From the NCBI GenBank assembly GCA_022316685.1, contig JAKJHU010000065.1, positions 1,420,322-1,484,321 on the forward strand: 64,000 nt of DNA. The letters run 5' to 3'. Positions 1-33,983 of the stretch are shown piece by piece (the first letter of the stretch is position 1; the number at the start of each line of letters is the position of its first letter). The stretch is from Progne subis subis (lineage: Eukaryota; Chordata; Aves; Passeriformes; Hirundinidae). Both the position numbers and the translations under genes were made by a program. The notes beneath the pieces are model-generated. The model saw only the letters and a list, made by a program, of their open reading frames with translations. It made no database searches and was not told the DNA's origin.

Positions 1-20
1 CCTTGTTGCCTTTCTTTCAG

Positions 21-3000
21 ACGAGCTGACAGAGCGGGTGCAGAACATCAACAACTACATCACCTTCAGTCTCTACTGCAACGTGTGCCGCAGCCTCTTC
101 GAGAAGCACAAGCTCATGTTCGCCTTCCTGGTCAGCGCCCGGATTCTGATGAATGAGGGCCGGATCGATATGGTGAGCAAGTCACCTTAGTCCTTGATGG
201 GATCCCATCAGGGCAGCTCAAGCACAGCCTGTTCAGCCCCTAGAACTGTGCTGGGTGGAACAGGAGCCTTGTTCCGTGGGGCTAGCGATAGGCTTGGCAG
301 CTTGATGTCTTTAGGCAGGGGCCTCTGTCTTTATTCAGCTTTCAGAGCGTTCTCTGTGTCTACATGCAGAGCTGCCTAGCCTGAATTACCTGCAGCTTCT
401 GCCAGTTTGCTGCCAGACTGCTGCCAAGGTTAATGAGTTCAGAGGGAGCAGGCAGGGGTTAGCAGAGAGTGGCAGCTGAGCAGTCACTGTGTTGATTTCA
501 CCAGACCCTCCAGCTCAGTTACTCCTTGACACACACACCTGGCAGGAGAGCAGCCAGATGGATACTATGGGGTTTTAATTGGATATGGCACCATGTGCCT
601 TGGGCTCAGGTGGGTAGGCTATTATCCATGACCAAATCGTATCCTGTTCCCAGGATGAGTGGCGGTACCTGCTGTCAGGAGGGGCCATAAAGGAGATGAA
701 GAACAACCCAGCTCCAGCCTGGCTGAACGAGAGAGCATGGGGAGACATCCTGGCCATGAGCAGCCTGAAGAATTTCTCTGACTTCGACAATGATTTTGCA
801 GCCAACCTTGAAGGGTTCAGGACCATTTTTGACAGCCCCAACCCTCACAGGCAAGAGTCCCCGGCTTTGTCAGCTTAGCTCTACTGCATACGACATCCCT
901 GGGAGAGCAAGAGGAGCTGATCAGTGCCAGCTCTGCTCCCAGTGCAGTACCATGCAAGAGAAAGGATGAGGCACTGCCTTGTCTCCTCAGGGGTGACCAT
1001 TGCTTGCCCAAGGCAGAGCCTTATCCTAATGCCCTATTTGTATTATATCACAGCAGTATTTTCTGCCTCCCTAGTGGAAGCAGTTCTGTCTTGCCTGCTG
1101 AGCAAGTCTGTCTTGCCTGTTCAGAGCTATGGACAACAACCTCAGCCAAGGGACTGGAAGGTCCTTGTCTCTTATGTAGACCCAATGGCTGCCTGCAGGC
1201 AACTTGAGTGCTTGTTGTGGAGTGTGGAATCTGGCAAATCCCCCCAAAATGCACCTAATTGCTTTGCAGAGAGCCTTTGCCCGGGAAGTGGGAAGATGAG
1301 CTTGATGCCTTCCAGAAGCTGCTGGTTCTGCGGTGTCTGCGTGGAGACAAAATCACCAACGCCATGCAGGACTTTGTGGTGCTGTATCTGGATCAGCGCT
1401 TCATCGAGCCGCAGGTAACCAGCCAAGAGCAGGTGCTGGTGGGGACAGGAATGGAGCAGGAGGCCTCCAGCTCGCAATAAACGGGCCACCAATTGCAGTG
1501 GTGGTGCTTGTCCCCCTCTGCAGCCACAGTCTTCCTGCCACAGCTGGGGAAATAAGTGTGTCTTAGGTGAAGGATAGCCTTTATCCTGTCCACCAGTTAA
1601 ACCACACTAGGAGGGGACAGATACTGCAGGCGTACATGGAAGAGTTCGAATGACAAGTGGGAAAGTGGTTCATGTCCTGACTGTAATGCAGCCAGAGGAG
1701 AGCTGTACGTGGTCCTCACTGATCATGTTCCTGGCCTTGGCAGCCAAGAGGGTGCTGCAGCCTTAGAGGAGAGCTGGAGGCCAGGAAGGCTGAGGAGGTG
1801 CTGCATGGTTCCACTATGGCCTCTCCACTATAACCAACTCTCTGTTGCAGACCAGTGACCTCTCAGTCGTGTTTAGGGAGTCCAGTGCCACCACCCCCCT
1901 GGTGTTTGTGCTGTCCCCAGGCACTGACCCTGCTGCCGACCTCTACAAGTTTGCTGAAGAAATGAAGTTCACACAAAAGCTCTCTGCCATTTCTCTGGGC
2001 CAAGGACAGGTAAGCTGTCAGTGCATATGTGGAACAGCAGTGTCCTGGCACTCGTATCAACCTCACCAAGCTCCAAGTAGGTCAAACACTGCAGCACTGT
2101 GAAAACACCCTCGTGCCCCAGGGCCCTTACTCCCCAACCTTGTTTCTACCCCCTTGGGATGGGAGCTGCAGCAGCTCCCACTGCAGTGCCCTCTAACTTC
2201 CCAAATCCATATGCACCTCTTCTGTTCCCTTCACCCTCCCTCACAGGCTTGTAAAAGCTGTAAAAAAAACTTTGCTGTGCCATCAAACAGCAGAGATCCA
2301 GCTGAGCCACGGGGGCAAAGCCTAGGCTGTAGCTCTGGACAGTGGTTCTTCCACCCAGCTCCAGGGAGCTGCCTCCCTGTCCTGCTTAGCAGGACACAGT
2401 GTGCCATGGGAAGCGTCTCTGAGCTCTCCCTTTCTGCCTCTGCAGGGCCCCCGTGCTGAAGCCATGTTGCACAATGCCATGGAGCAGGGCAATTGGGTCT
2501 TCTTCCAGAACTGCCACCTGGCCCCCAGCTGGATGCCCTCACTGGAGAGACTCATCGAGGGCATTGATCCCAACAAGGTGAGATGTTTTACTGAGCAGGA
2601 TGTCCACTCTGAGGATAACAGGCAGGAGACTGGAGCCTGGGAGGAGCCCAGCTCTAGTTCAGACCCAACCATAGGCTCCCCATAGAGCCAGAGGGTCAGT
2701 GCAGGAGCAGCTGCAGGGGCTGTGCCTGCACTCTCTGAGTGCTTGCTGCCTTCTGGACTTCCAGGTGCACCCGGACTTTCGCCTCTGGCTCACCAGTCTA
2801 CCAAGCAACCACTTCCCTGTGTCCATTCTCCAGAATAGCTCCAAGATGACCATTGAGCCCCCCCGTGGGGTCAAGGCCAACCTGCTCAAGTCCTACATTA
2901 GTTTCAGTGATGATTTCTTGAATTCTTGCTCCAAGGTAAGACTCAGATCGTGCTCTGGTTTGTTGTCCCCATTCCGTGCCTGCTCCAATATATGCTCTTC

Positions 3001-6000
3001 TCCTGGATGTTTCTCCTCTTCAGGCATAGATCTTCCTCCCCATTAGAGAATCCATGTGCTAGAGAATGAGGTATTTCTCATAAACTCATATCTGTGAAGA
3101 GTCACTTGGAAGTTTTCCTTTGAGAAACCAGAAGCAACAGTATTTTGGAGGCCTGGCATAAGGCACCTGCAACTCCCTTTAAGCAAGGAGTGAGCCATGG
3201 CCTTCCCTAGTACAGCAGCCTGACTGAGGTCTCCCCATCTCCAAGCTCCAGTTGGCGCTCCTGAATTCACACGTTTGCTCTGCCAGGTTCCAGAAGGACA
3301 TGATTCCCTCCAAGAATGTCTCCTCCCAAACTGAGCAACTCCTCTCCCTGCTTCCCACAGGTCACGGAGTTTAAATCCTTGTTGCTGTCGCTTTGCTTCT
3401 TCCATGGGAACATGCTGGAGAGGAGAAAGTTTGGACCTCTGGGGTTCAATATCCCCTATGAGTTCACAGACGGAGACCTCCGCATCTGCATCAGTCAGCT
3501 GCAAATGTTCTTGAATGAATATGCAGAAATTCCCTACAAGGTGAGAGCTGCCCCTCCTGCGAGGGAACAGGCTCACGATGCAGACATGGGTCAGACCCAT
3601 GGTGGGGTCTCTTGCAGGTTCTGAAATACACAGCTGGAGAGATCAACTACGGCGGCCGCGTCACCGATGACTGGGACCGGCGCTGCATCATGAGCATTTT
3701 GGAAGATTTCTACAAACCTGAGGTTTTAGATCCTGACTTTGCCTATTCTGAATCAGGTATCTACAAGCAGATCAGTACCTCTTCTGACCTCAATGTAAGT
3801 ACTCAAGTCACAAATTGCAGCTCATAGATCCAGGGGATTGTCAGTGCAAAGGGGACCTCTCCTCTCTGCAATTTCGGGTCCCTGGGGGAATATAAGTTTG
3901 TAAGAACCTGGGGATGCTCATCTCTTGGCCTCACAGTCTGTGTGGATTCCTCTCCAGGGCTACCTCCAGTACATCAAGGGCCTGCCTCTAAACGACAGCC
4001 CGGAGCTATTTGGTTTACACGACAATGCCGACATCACCTTCGCTCAGAACGAGACCTTTGCTCTGCTGGGGGCCATTTCACAGCTGCAGCCCAAAACCAT
4101 CACTCTGGGAGGCCACAGCAGAGAAGAGGTGGGTGTCCCAGCCCTGCCAGTGCTCTGGCAGCCAGTGCCCAGTGTGGGCAGTGACCACAAGCATCAGCTC
4201 TCGGCAGGTGCCACCCTGCCTGCTGGGTACCAGCAACGGCACTGCCATGCCAGTGTTAGTTCTCCCCTTCCTCAGCAGCCATGGGGCTGGATTGGAAGCA
4301 TGCTGCCACTTGCTGCTTTCCTTCCAGATTGTGGAGGAGACCTCCAAGGACATCCTGGCAAAATTGCCTGACCCCATGAATGTGCAGGAGGTGATCCACA
4401 AATACCCACTGCTCTATGAAGAGTCCATGAACACTGTGCTGGTACAGGAGGTGATCAGGTAAAACTCCAGTGGGCTCACATCCTAGGGAACAGCAAAGAT
4501 ATTCTGGCCCCTACTGCTACCCACTGTTGGGGCGTCTCAGTACTGAGCACAACAGTGGGGTTGGCAGTCACACTAACAACTCTATTGTCTGGGCCAGGAC
4601 CTTGGGCTGATTCTGTCTCCATCTGCTGCAGTCAGCAATTTAGGGCTGGGGGAGCAGCTGTGAGACCCTGTTGAAGAGGACTGGGGCTGGCAGTTACACG
4701 GAGGAGCTTCACTTGTGTATAAAGATCCACACCCCCTCTGGGCAGGCAATGGGTGATAAACCACTGCACGGAGTCACTGTGCTCCCTCTGCCCTTTCTCT
4801 GTAGGTACAACAATCTCCTGGAGGAGGTTGCCTTAAGTCTGAAGGATTTACTGAAAGCTCTAAAGGGCCTGGTGGTGATGTCCTTGCGGCTGGAGCTAAT
4901 GGCCAGCAGCTTGTACAACAATACTGTTCCCGAAATATGGAATGCCAAGGTATGTGCCCCAGCCAGCCCAGCTGCCTGCCAGAGCTCACCCAAACCAGAG
5001 GAATGGGTTATCAACTGCTGCTGGACTGGGCTGTCTCACATGGAGCTGGCTCTTGGTCCCCTGGCATGGAGACGTCTCCTGCCAGCTCACAGTTGTTCCC
5101 AGCCCCTGGGCTCTGGGCAGCTCTCAGCAGCTGAGGCACAAGGTCTAGGCTGTCCTTGACTGCCTTCAGCACCTCCCTCTCTGGGTGCCCCACAGGCCTA
5201 TCCGTCGCTGAAGCCGTTGGCATCGTGGGTGAACGACTTGGTGCAGCGGATTGAATTCCTACAGAACTGGATCAGCCATGGGATCCCCTCCGTGTTCTGG
5301 ATCAGTGGGTTCTTCTTCCCGCAGGCCTTCCTCACCGGGACACTGCAGAACTTTGCCAGGAAGTCTGTCATCTCCATCGACACCATCTCATTTAGCTTCA
5401 AGGTCAGTAAATCAGGCAGAGAGTCTGAATTTATCTGGCATCTCCCACTAGAAGGCCACAAAGGCCCTGACCTGCCCAAGAGGTGATGCCACCAGGCTAC
5501 ACAGCTGCCTATGGCTCCATCAGCCTTTGTGCTTGAATACACCCACCTACACTGCTAGACACCTCCCGAAGGCTGGCCAGAGGCTTTTGCTTCCAGACCT
5601 GCTCACATCCCCCTCCACCAGCTCTGTCCAAGGCTACCCCTCTGAGAGCTGTGGTACGCTCTCCTGTGGCAGCACCAGTTTTACCAAGAGCTGCCTAAGA
5701 GGCTTCTCGGAGCCGAGGCCCCCGGGACACGCCTTGAGCGAGGCCCCGGCGGTCCTCTCCCCTGGGCAGATCATGAAGGAGTCGGTGAAGGAGCTGACGC
5801 GCCAGCCCAAAGTGGGCTGCTACATCCACGGCTTGTTCCTGGAGGGTGCCCGCTGGGACGCTGCTGCGGGTCAGCTGGCAGAGTCACGCCCCAAGGAGCT
5901 CTACACCGACATGGCTGTCATCTGGCTGGTGCCCGTCCCCAACCGCAAGCCTCCAGAATCCGGCTCCTACCTGTGCCCCATCTATAAGACTCTCACTCGC

Positions 6001-6499
6001 GCAGGTAGGTGCCCTAAAGGCAGAATTTCAGAAGCAGGGGAGCTGCAGGAGCAGCTAGGAGGGGCAGCCCGGGAGGGGCAGTAGGGAGTTCCTCCTGCCG
6101 TACATGGGCAGAGAGCACGGTACTGTTGCCAGCATCCAGCCAGGGAGAGATTGTTCTGCTGTGGTGGAGAGTATGGAGCAGCCAGGCAGCCTGGCTCAGC
6201 AGCAGTGCCCATGGCCAGGCTGCCCTCAAGCTCAGAAGCCTGTTTCCCCCAGCCCTGCTCAGCCAGTCACCTGGCTTAGGGTGGAGACAAGGGCTCCTGG
6301 ATGGGGTCACTTGTCTGGGATTCCCTGGTCAGTGTGCAGCTGCACCTCCCTCTCGCCCTTGCTTCCCCCATTTACAGGCACATTGTCAACAACGGGCCAT
6401 TCCACCAACTATGTGATTGCTGTGGAGATCCCTACAGACAAGCCAGAGAAGCACTGGATCAAACGGGGTACAGCCTTGATCTGCGCCCTGGACTTTTAG
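21..6499 (+). CDS. DNAH1: Axonemal dynein heavy chain 1, C-terminal part (5' truncated by window)
   Basis: This is the last part of an inner-arm dynein heavy chain that drives cilia and sperm flagella. Fourteen exons: 21-172, 654-850, 1270-1414, 1851-2009, 2446-2577, 2765-2935, 3361-3540, 3618-3794, 3958-4128, 4328-4458, 4805-4949, 5196-5402, 5770-6004, 6378-6499. Phase closes at every junction and gives about 774 residues to the TAG stop. The part present covers the AAA6 region and the C-terminal domain, with family blocks such as [60 protein letters not shown] and a CALDF end; these match remembered human DNAH1 closely. The motor's main ATP site (AAA1) lies upstream of the window. The intron after the second exon begins with GC instead of GT. 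The next gene, BAP1, converges on it, as in human. Confidence 0.95.
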
Positions 6500-6625
6500 C
6501 CAGGAAACTCACTCACAGCAGCCCAGGACGCCACTGCAGCTGAGGGCCTGAGCCGGGCTGCCCCCCTCTCCTCCTGCCCTCCTTCAGCTGAGGTGAGTCC
6601 TGCTCTTCCCTTGTTGAGGTATGTC

Positions 6626-6631
6626 AATAAA
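6626..6631 (+). terminator. DNAH1: Poly(A) signal of DNAH1
   Basis: AATAAA lies 127 bases after the DNAH1 stop codon, giving a very short 3' UTR. Confidence 0.75.
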
Positions 6632-6784
6632 TTGAGCCTGGTGCTGTGGCACTCCCCCTGATTAATTCAAATCTTTACACCACAGAAGAGCTGCCAGCAA
6701 GGATAACATAGCCTGGAGCTGGCATGTGGTGCTTCCAGCCCCACTGCTCATGGCCCCCTTCCCACACACCTCTTCCGTGGCTGG

Positions 6785-8075
6785 CCATTACAGGATAGCT
6801 TTATTCCTTCAGACAGATCCATTATTTACAGCACTTGGTATTAGACACAGCAAGAGACAGAAGGATTTTCTTTCTTTCAACAAATACAAAAAAACTGTTT
6901 CATTCCACAGTCAAGATCTGTACACATATCAAAAAAATTCAGTCCTCTCCTGTGGCAGCTCCACCCCAGGACAGCGGTGGAGAGCAATGCTCACCTCTGC
7001 TATCTCAGATTTCTGCCAGGCTCCTGGGGGCTGGCAGGGGACAAGAGGCAGCCAGCAAGCTCTGGTCAGCAGCCAGCCAGGGGACAGAGATGTGGACTCC
7101 CGCTGCTGCCCCCATCCCACATCCACCATTGCAGCAACCAGCCACATCTGCCCCTGTCAAAGAGGCTTCACCAAGCCATAGCCAGTGTCCACCCTCATGC
7201 CACACCCAGCACCACCAAATGCACCTGGTTTGTTTGTAATTAATGGGGTTTCTCTGGGGTCTGGGCCTGGTGCAGTGCTGTGTGACCCACTGGCACTGCC
7301 AGGGCCACAGGTCCCAAGGAGAGCAGCCAGGGCAGCAAGAGGCACAGGCGACCCCCAGCACCACCAGAGGACTGGGCACAAGGCCCAGCTCCACAGAGGG
7401 AGCCTACACACCCTCATCCAGCAACAGAGCTGCCATGGCCCATGGGGGAGCCAAGCTACACTGGGAAGGTGTCCCCAGCCCCAGGAGCTCCACCAGTGCC
7501 AGGCACTGGGCAGTGCAGTGTGGGGTGGGGCAGAAGCAGCTCTGTCCTGGAGCCACCTTGCCAACAATGGCCAAAGCCTGGGTTAGGACCAAAAATAAGT
7601 TTGGGGAAGGGACGGAGGAGGATAGAAAAGAGATATGAACATCCCAGGGAAGCACAGAGCTGAAGGCCTGGATGCAGGGCACAAACCACAGCCAGCTGTG
7701 GCCAGTACAGCCTCACATGGGCATTGCCAGCATTCCCACAATGCCAGACCCATCCCCAGTTGGGTGGGCTCTTCCCCTCCAGGCACAGTCCTCAGCCAGG
7801 GTGCTGAGACAGAGGTGACGACATCTGGGTGCTGCCATGGCACGGTCAGGCAGCTGAGCACTCCAGACTCCCTTCTGCTGCAGGGACTCCTCCAGAGAGG
7901 TTCTTGCCTTTCACAGCTTAGGTGCAGAGAAAAAAAACCCATTTCCCTTTGTCCCCAGGCTCCACCTGGGCTGAGGATTTGCCACTGCAGTCCCTCTTCC
8001 TTGGGCAAAAGGTACCATAGATCCAAGTGCCAGTGCCCAAAGCCCAACTGCTGTTTCTGAGTCTTGGCTCTCTGG
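6785..8075 (-). other. BAP1: BAP1 3' untranslated region (inferred)
   Basis: Gene-free stretch of about 1.3 kb between the BAP1 stop and the minus-strand AATAAA. It contains several short open frames on both strands, none with family resemblance or splice support. The UTR extent is inferred from the poly(A) signal alone. Confidence 0.5.
6800..6805 (-). terminator. BAP1: Poly(A) signal of BAP1
   Basis: TTTATT on the plus strand reads AATAAA on the minus strand, about 1.27 kb after the BAP1 stop. It faces the DNAH1 signal about 170 bases away. Confidence 0.65.
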
Positions 8076-18600
<10,525 letters not shown>

Positions 18601-19270
18601 CTTCCCGCGGGCCGGGCCGCGCCGCCATGTCCGGCCCCGACTGCGGGCCCCGCCGTCGCTCGCCCCCGTGCGTCATGGCGCGCGGTGACGTCACGCGGGC
18701 GCCACCGGCCGCGCGTGCGCCAGGGGCGGCGCCGCCGCGCGGGCCCCGGGACGGGCCCGGCGTTCCCTGGGGAATGCTCCCCTAAACCCGCCCGGGTGTC
18801 CTTCTCCGTGGCGGGGATGCGCAGGAAGGATGGATGTCTAGGGTTGGTTGCCTCTAAAAGAATAGGGTTCGTCACATCCCACTCCTCTGTGTTCTCTGGT
18901 GACTGATTTCCAGCCTCTTTTCTCTCCCTTTCCTCACTGTGTGCTGCTGCTTCCCTTTACTGTCACGGGAATTTAGCTAATGGCACGTGAACTCTGTGCC
19001 TGTAATTTTGTAGACATTGTGATACTTGAATACTTTTTTAGTCCTGCCCCTGTGCCTTCAAGGACGATCTGCTCGTTGTAACACTTTACAGCGCTGCTGA
19101 GGGCAGAGGCCTCTAGGAGAATTTGCAACACCCAGGACTCTTCGATGGATGCCATGCCTAGTGCTCACAACAAGATCTCTGAAGATATGCGTGTCGGGCA
19201 GAAAGAAATAGCAAGAAGGATAACGTGGGTGCATCTGCCTGGTGGGGTTTTGTCTCTGGAGTTGTTTGGG

Positions 19271-19292
19271 ATGATGATGATGATGGTGATGA
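19271..19292 (+). repeat. (ATG)n microsatellite
   Basis: Seven consecutive trinucleotides of the ATG/GTG type, with one interruption. Confidence 0.85.
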
Positions 19293-19354
19293 CGGGACTC
19301 AGGCTCAGCAGCCTGGGCTGTCCTGTTGATGAGGGGCTGCAGTGAGGGGCTGCA

Positions 19355-19640
19355 CTGCCCAGCCTCTCCTCCAAGCAACTAAGGACAGGATGAGAGGGAC
19401 ACAGTCTTAAACTGCACCAGGAGAGGTTCATGTTGGGCGTTAGGAAGAATTTCTTCACAGCGAGGGTGATCAGACATTGGAATGGGCTGCCCAGGGAGAT
19501 TTGGAGTCACTGTCCCTGGAGGTGTTCAAGGAGAGGCTGGATGTGGCACTCAGCGCCGTGCTGGTGTTGGGTCGTGGGTTGCACTCGATGTCTCGGGGGT
19601 CTCTTCCAACCCAGTCAATTCTGTGATAGTGTGTCGAGGT
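19355..19640 (+). mobile_element. CR1 LINE 3' fragment
   Basis: It contains the hallmark CR1 tail blocks in order: TTAGGAAGAATTTCTTCAC, CATTGGAATGGGCTGCCCAGG, CTGGAGGTGTTCAAGGAGAG, GATGTGGCACTCAG, TCTTCCAACC and a terminal ATTCTGTGAT repeat-like end. It is 5'-truncated and has no open reading frame for reverse transcriptase. This is the clearest of the three CR1 copies. Confidence 0.93.
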
Positions 19641-20899
19641 GTGAGTGCTGCTGGCGAGGCTGGGGCCAGCCCTGGCCCGGCCACCAGCTCCACTTTGGCC
19701 GCCTCAGAGGCGGGAAGGTTCCCAGGGCGAGCGTGTGCTCCTGCGCTGCACTTCCTTAGGAAGTGGGATAAAAATAGGAGTGGGACGGGCGGCTGGGCCA
19801 GTCCCTCCCTCCATGGCTTTGTTCTTTGGCTGTTCCCACGCACGCCCCGGCCCCAAGTGCTCCCCTCACCCCACTCCTGACCCTGGGACAGTGCCAAGCC
19901 CAGGTAGGACTCACTCCCCTCTGCAGAAGCTGAGGTGCACAGTGCTGGATCTGCCCAGGGATGGTGTCTCCTTCCACCCCCCAGGTGCATGAGGGTGTGT
20001 TTGTGGTTGTTCAGCCTGTGGAAGTTTCTAGGGACACAGGTTGCCTCAGCTGGCTGGTGCTCACCAGAGACAAGGCTGGAGGCCTGCAGAATGCTGTGTG
20101 CAGCCCTGACAAAATCTTTCCTGCTCCAGCCTTAGTGGTAAATCTGCCCAGAAGGACCAGATTCAGACACCTCAGAGATTTACTGGGAGCAGGGACAAAC
20201 AGTCACCCCAAAAGGGGGGACTCTTTGGGGGACTGTTTGCTTCTGGTCTCCATTCCTGCTCAGTTTGAAGCATTGCTGGCCCAGGTGCCACCTCCAGCTT
20301 GTCACAGTTCACCTCAGGGCTAGGTCCCATACACAGCAGAGCCCTCAGGACTCGTCTTGCTGCCTCCCCCAGATGGGCAGCCCAGTCCCTGCCCTGTGGA
20401 GCACAGGGGTCACTCAGAGGCAGAAGGGTGCAGGCGTTCCAGCACGGGTCAGCGCAGGCCCTGCAGAGCTGTCTAATCCAGGCCCTGAGGAGTCAGACTC
20501 CTGTCTCATTTCTGGCTTCCCACCCAGGTTCCTCCTTGTCTCTGCTTGTTGGCTGTTGTTCTCCTGTGCCCCCCAGGCCTGCGATTATCCAAATCCACGT
20601 GCTTGCCTCCCGTCTGGCCCCATAAATCAGCACTACCAGCACCACTCCCCTCCCTGCAGGACATGTCCCAGCCTACCAGCCCCAGCACAGCTCTCCCATC
20701 CCAGGAGACACACGGAGCTTGCAGGAGAGGTGGGACAGGGAGCTGGAGAAGGAGGCCAGGACCCCCAGCCAGTCTCTGTGGTGTGAGGCAGTGCTGCCGA
20801 GGGACTTTGCTCCCAGGGAGCCGCTGCTGAAGCACAAACGCACCCAGGGGGGAGAGATGACATCACGACTGACTTTGTGTGAGCTATTTAGGGCCTTTA

Positions 20900-20922
20900 A
20901 ATTATTATTATTATTATTATTT
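20900..20922 (+). repeat. (ATT)n microsatellite
   Basis: About seven ATT units followed by a short T run. Confidence 0.85.
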
Positions 20923-22039
20923 TTCTTTCCCGTTCCTCCAGCTCTGAACAATGCCTGTCCCTGCGGGGCTGCAGTTCACACCATTGTGTGGGGCTGCCCT
21001 GCCTCAGGAAGGGGCAGATCTTTATCACCTGGGGCTGACCGTGAGTGAGCTCATGTTGGATGAGGAAAGCAAGGAACACCTTGCAGGCAGCCTGGAGGTG
21101 CCCTCCATGCACCTACCCCCAACCCCTGCATTTGGGGGAGGCCCTGGGTGCTGGTTTAGCTCCACCAGGCAGCAGGAGCCCACCCAAACCAGCCATGTCC
21201 CACCCAGCCCTGCGGGGCCACCAACCAGCAGAAACCACCCCAGCTGTGGTGCAGCCCCCCAAACTCTGCTGAGGCTGCCTTCTGCCTGTCCCTGCTCCCA
21301 CCTGGGCACAGCGACAGCAGTGGCATTACCGCCTCTCCCAGTGTTTACCCAGGAGCAGGTCTAACCTGCCCGCAGCTGTTTGCTTTTGTCCCATAAAACT
21401 GGCTGTGGGGCGGACAGGGGAAGTGGGGAGCTGCACCCAGGAACAGGCTGGCACTGCTGAGTGTGTCCCAGGGCCAAGGGAAGGTAGGAAGGAGCGCTGT
21501 CCCCCGGGATAGATCCTGGATGGCACAGCACAGCTCCGGCTCCCCAGGCACACCCAGCGGGTGACAGGGCTCCTCCTGCACACAGAGGCTTTTTGGGATG
21601 ATGCTGGCTTTCCCCCCCATACGAGCAGGCATCATCTTCCCCAGGCTCTGTGCTGCTGTGGAGGGAGCCTGGAGCCATCAGCCACTCCCCATGGCACCAC
21701 ACACGGCCCCAGTATTGATGAGGGATCCAGCCAGCATCTGGGTGACAGCATGGCCTGGGTGGCACTGTGCCACTGTGCCCCAGCCCACCCAGGGACTACG
21801 GCCCCCACCTGCTACATCACCTGCAAGAGCAACGGGGGCCAACGAGTCCCACCTCACCACCTGTTTGTGGGGTGACCCTGCCACCGCTGAGGGTGACGAG
21901 GACCTGCCCATCCACTCGGGCCAGGGGGAGCAGGCTGGCAGCACTGCAAGCCACGCACCAGGGCAAGAGGCCCCCGGGGCCACCAGCAGCACAGGGAGCT
22001 GGTATGTGCCCAGGGCTGCCCCACGTCCATGACCGTGCA

Positions 22040-32571
<10,532 letters not shown>

Positions 32572-32750
32572 CCCGCCGCCGCCGCGCCCCCGGCCGTCCG
32601 TGGCACCGAGCTTTTATGGGGCCGACATCCGACCGCCCCCGGCCCGCCCCGGCCCGCCCCGGCCCGGCCCCGCCATACCCCAGCCCTGGGCGGCGGGGAT
32701 GCGCGGGGGGACGGCTCCATCTCCCGGGGGGACCCTGAGAACTCCGCACA

Positions 32751-33977
32751 CCCCCAGGTGTCCCCTGCCAGCGACGCTCTAGAGGTTACTGCAGTTCCCT
32801 TCCCCAGCGGTGACCTTGCCAGCACCTCTGGCTCATCCCTGAGGATGGGGGCGAGGGACGGAAGCTCTGGTCCCCCAGCCGTGCCCTCCTGGAGGAATAG
32901 GACGGGGCGTACAGGCCTGCCCCCCGAGAAGGACCCTCAGCGTGGTGTGATCTCCAAGCACCAGCGAGCGCACAGCTGCCAGGTCCCATCTCAGTGCCAG
33001 GCAACCTGGGCACAGCAGGCAGCTGGGGAAGGGGATGAGGCGGGTCGAGGTGAGCACAGGGTGCCGCACGCTGCCCTGGCACACCGGCAGGGCAGGGGAT
33101 GCAGCGCTGCCTGCCTGCAAGGGCGCCAACACCCCGGGCAAGGATCCTGGCCAGCAAGGACCCCATGGTACCCACGCCACTCCCGTGCCATCCTCCCCCA
33201 GGGCTGCTGGGTCACGGGATGTGCTTATATGAGACCTCAGGGAATCCACTGGGATTCTGGCTTCCCCTGGGAGCCTCATCACAAGGCAGGTGTGTCCCGC
33301 ATCCAACCCACCCCCCCCCCCCCCTGCACTGGATGGAGGGGACAAGGGGCAGCCTCATTATCCCAGCCCCACAAGGGTTCCAGCAGCTTTCTTAATTAAA
33401 ACAGAGGTCAGGAGGCTGGGGGCCCCGGCTCACCCCGTACCTTTTGTAACAGAGCAGCTCTGGAAGTCTCCCAAGCAGTGTAAAACCACCCCAATTCGCT
33501 CGGCGGGCCCTTGGTTTCCTCAGGAAACCACATGGCTGGGACAGATCCCACACTCCGGGGTGCTGGGGAGCCACACAGGGCTGGGAACGAGCGAGGAGGA
33601 GACGCAGCCGATGGCAGCTCTGGCAGGTAAGCAGAGGTGCCTGCCCAGACCTGCACACTGCCTGCCCTGAGCAGAGGGTCTGTGGAAGCGGCAGAAGCTC
33701 TGGAGGGAGGGAGGGAGGGAGAGGAGGAGCAGGATGAATCCCAGCACCCGTCCCCTGAGGCTGATCGGGAGCAGAGGCCCCTCAGCCTGCCCGGGCAGGA
33801 TCCTGCCTGCACTGCTGTCATCCAGGCAATGAACCCAGGGGAGGAGAAGCACCCCAGCAAACTGCACTGCACGAGGAAATCTGCGGTGCCTGGGTGAGAC
33901 CCTGTAGGCAGCACCATCACGGACGGACGGACAGACAGACAGAAAGACCACCCCGCTCCAGGCTGTGCTTAGCAAGA
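32751..33977. other. Intergenic stretch between SEMA3G and ACY1
   Basis: No gene recognised. It holds simple repeats: C14 at 33311-33324, (GGGA)n around 33703-33720 and a GGAC/GACA run around 33922-33943. This is a gene junction not found in human. Confidence 0.6.
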
Positions 33978-33983
33978 TTTATT
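33978..33983 (-). terminator. ACY1: Poly(A) signal of ACY1
   Basis: Minus-strand AATAAA about 390 bases after the ACY1 stop codon. Confidence 0.75.

Larger units (their letters stand above)
18791..22039. other. Gene-free stretch between BAP1 and SEMA3G
   Basis: No exon with family resemblance was found on either strand. It holds a CR1 fragment and two trinucleotide microsatellites. The right part, below the SEMA3G stop, presumably includes the SEMA3G 3' UTR, but I see no canonical minus-strand AATAAA; a weak GATAAA variant lies at 21019-21024. Human has PHF7 between these two genes. Confidence 0.6.

Noticed and set aside
20951..21364. Open frame in the BAP1-SEMA3G spacer
   Set aside because: No resemblance to a known family, no splice pattern, and no partner exons.
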